From an uncultured Oscillospiraceae bacterium (GTDB lineage: Bacteria > Bacillota > Clostridia > Oscillospirales > Oscillospiraceae): a stretch of DNA of 64,000 nt. Made by a program: the position numbers and the translations under genes. Shown piece after piece: positions 63,564-64,000 of this stretch (its first letter is position 1; each line of letters opens with the position of its first letter). The notes under the pieces were generated by a model, which had not been told where the DNA came from, made no database searches, and saw only the letters and a program-made list of their open reading frames with translations. The stretch is from positions 1 to 64,000 of the forward strand of contig CAKTEZ010000001.1 of NCBI GenBank assembly GCA_934553255.1, written 5' to 3'.

Positions 63564-64000
63564 TCACTCGACGCCGCGATAGAAAAGCCCGCGGGTAAGG
63601 TCGGCGGGGACATAGTCGTCCAGCCCCTTGTAGGCGCGCAGAACGCGCACGCAGTCCGCCGCGCTCTCGGTCGTAAAGCGGAGGCGGGCATAGGTCAAGC
63701 CGCACCTTTGGTAATCCGGCTTGTCCGCGAGCCAGAGCGTCTTTGCATTCTGGATCTCGCTGCGGCAGCCGTAGGCGTGCAGCACGGGGAAGCGCTCGCC
63801 CATGCGGTCGGTCAACTCCGGCGCGGCGGCGCAGGCGCTGTCGGCGCGGACGGCGTCGCAGCGGGTCTTGAAATGGCGGCAGCCGAATTCGTTCGCCACA
63901 ATGCAGTTCTCTGTGATCATCAGCGGCAGACGGCCGTAGACGATGGCCTCACAGGGAATGTGTTTTGAGAGGTCGCGCAGCTGCTCGTACCGCAGTTCAA
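63564..64000 (-). CDS. U32-family peptidase, 5' end beyond the window
   Basis: At least 145 codons, open to the window end. The visible C-terminal portion contains EAIVYGRLPLMITENC, the strongly conserved U32 sequence, followed by Cys residues (CRHFKTRC, SACAAAP) of the iron-sulfur type seen in U32 proteins. Members include collagenase-like PrtC and the tRNA/ubiquinone hydroxylation proteins RlhA, TrhP and UbiU. It is 67 bases upstream of maf. Confidence 0.88.
   Translation of the reverse strand, partial: ELRYEQLRDLSKHIPCEAIVYGRLPLMITENCIVANEFGCRHFKTRCDAVRADSACAAAPELTDRMGERFPVLHAYGCRSEIQNAKTLWLADKPDYQRCGLTYARLRFTTESAADCVRVLRAYKGLDDYVPADLTRGLFYRGVE

Noticed and set aside
1-64000. tRNA, rRNA, insertion sequences or integrase genes
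   Set aside because: None recognised anywhere in the window; all long stretches are accounted for by genes or short regulatory gaps.

Overview
The window looks like a chromosomal segment from a GC-rich, spore-forming member of the Clostridia. The Oscillospiraceae-type gut Firmicutes are the best guess. The supporting signs are a Firmicutes-type replication origin neighbourhood (rpmH-rnpA-yidD-yidC-jag facing left; dnaA-dnaN-S4 protein-recF-remB-gyrB-gyrA facing right), a germination protease (gpr) beside rpsT, a glycine T-box leader before a dimeric-type glycyl-tRNA synthetase, strong AGGAGG ribosome binding sites, and GC-rich codon use. Genus-level placement is inference only.

Layout. 1-7.3 kb (+): the end of an NhaC-family antiporter, a small membrane protein, then a histidine-catabolism and one-carbon block: histidine ammonia-lyase, a DapF-fold protein that resembles histidine racemases, formate-THF ligase and methenyl-THF cyclodeaminase. 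7.3-20.2 kb (-): mreB, comFC, recD2, uvrA, ybaK, an EamA transporter, uvrB, radC and xth, that is mostly DNA repair and uptake, plus a decayed LysR regulator. 20.2-32.3 kb: the origin block. Gene orientation flips at 23.1-23.4 kb and DnaA boxes cluster between dnaA and dnaN. 32.4-43 kb: a SHOCT protein, a GH3 lipoprotein, a membrane protein, an AlaX editing protein, a Noc/ParB paralogue (-), a dnaD/dnaI-like primosome pair, an NCS2 purine permease (-) with a structured leader, and an LtaS-like sulfatase. 42.8-43.6 kb: an AT-richer cassette with an XRE regulator, a divergent 20-codon peptide ORF and a near-perfect operator, bracketed by inverted multi-hairpin repeats. 43.6-47.2 kb (-): glyQS, nadE, gpr. 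47.3-59.1 kb (+): rpsT, a GH13 enzyme, parA-parB with a parS site, serS, an acyltransferase, mscL, rsmG, a minD-like ATPase, an MgsA-fold protein lacking the usual catalytic residues, aspS, rnhA. 59.4-64 kb (-): mrdA-mreD-mreC-maf and a U32 peptidase running off the end.

How it fits together. Genes left of dnaA back to about 7.3 kb point left and most genes to the right point right, as expected for two forks leaving an origin near 23-25 kb. The parS sites at 49.6 and 51.9 kb and the noc-like gene belong to origin segregation and division-site control. The elongasome genes are split: mreB lies at 7-8 kb, mreCD-mrdA at 59-63 kb, and minD at 55.6 kb without minC or minE nearby.

Most promising for follow-up: the histidine racemase/ammonia-lyase neighbourhood (a possible D-histidine to one-carbon route), the repeat-flanked XRE/micropeptide switch, the catalytically altered MgsA homologue beside minD, and the symmetric hairpin at the predicted 5' end of the purine permease transcript. 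All readings are by eye; no database search was possible.
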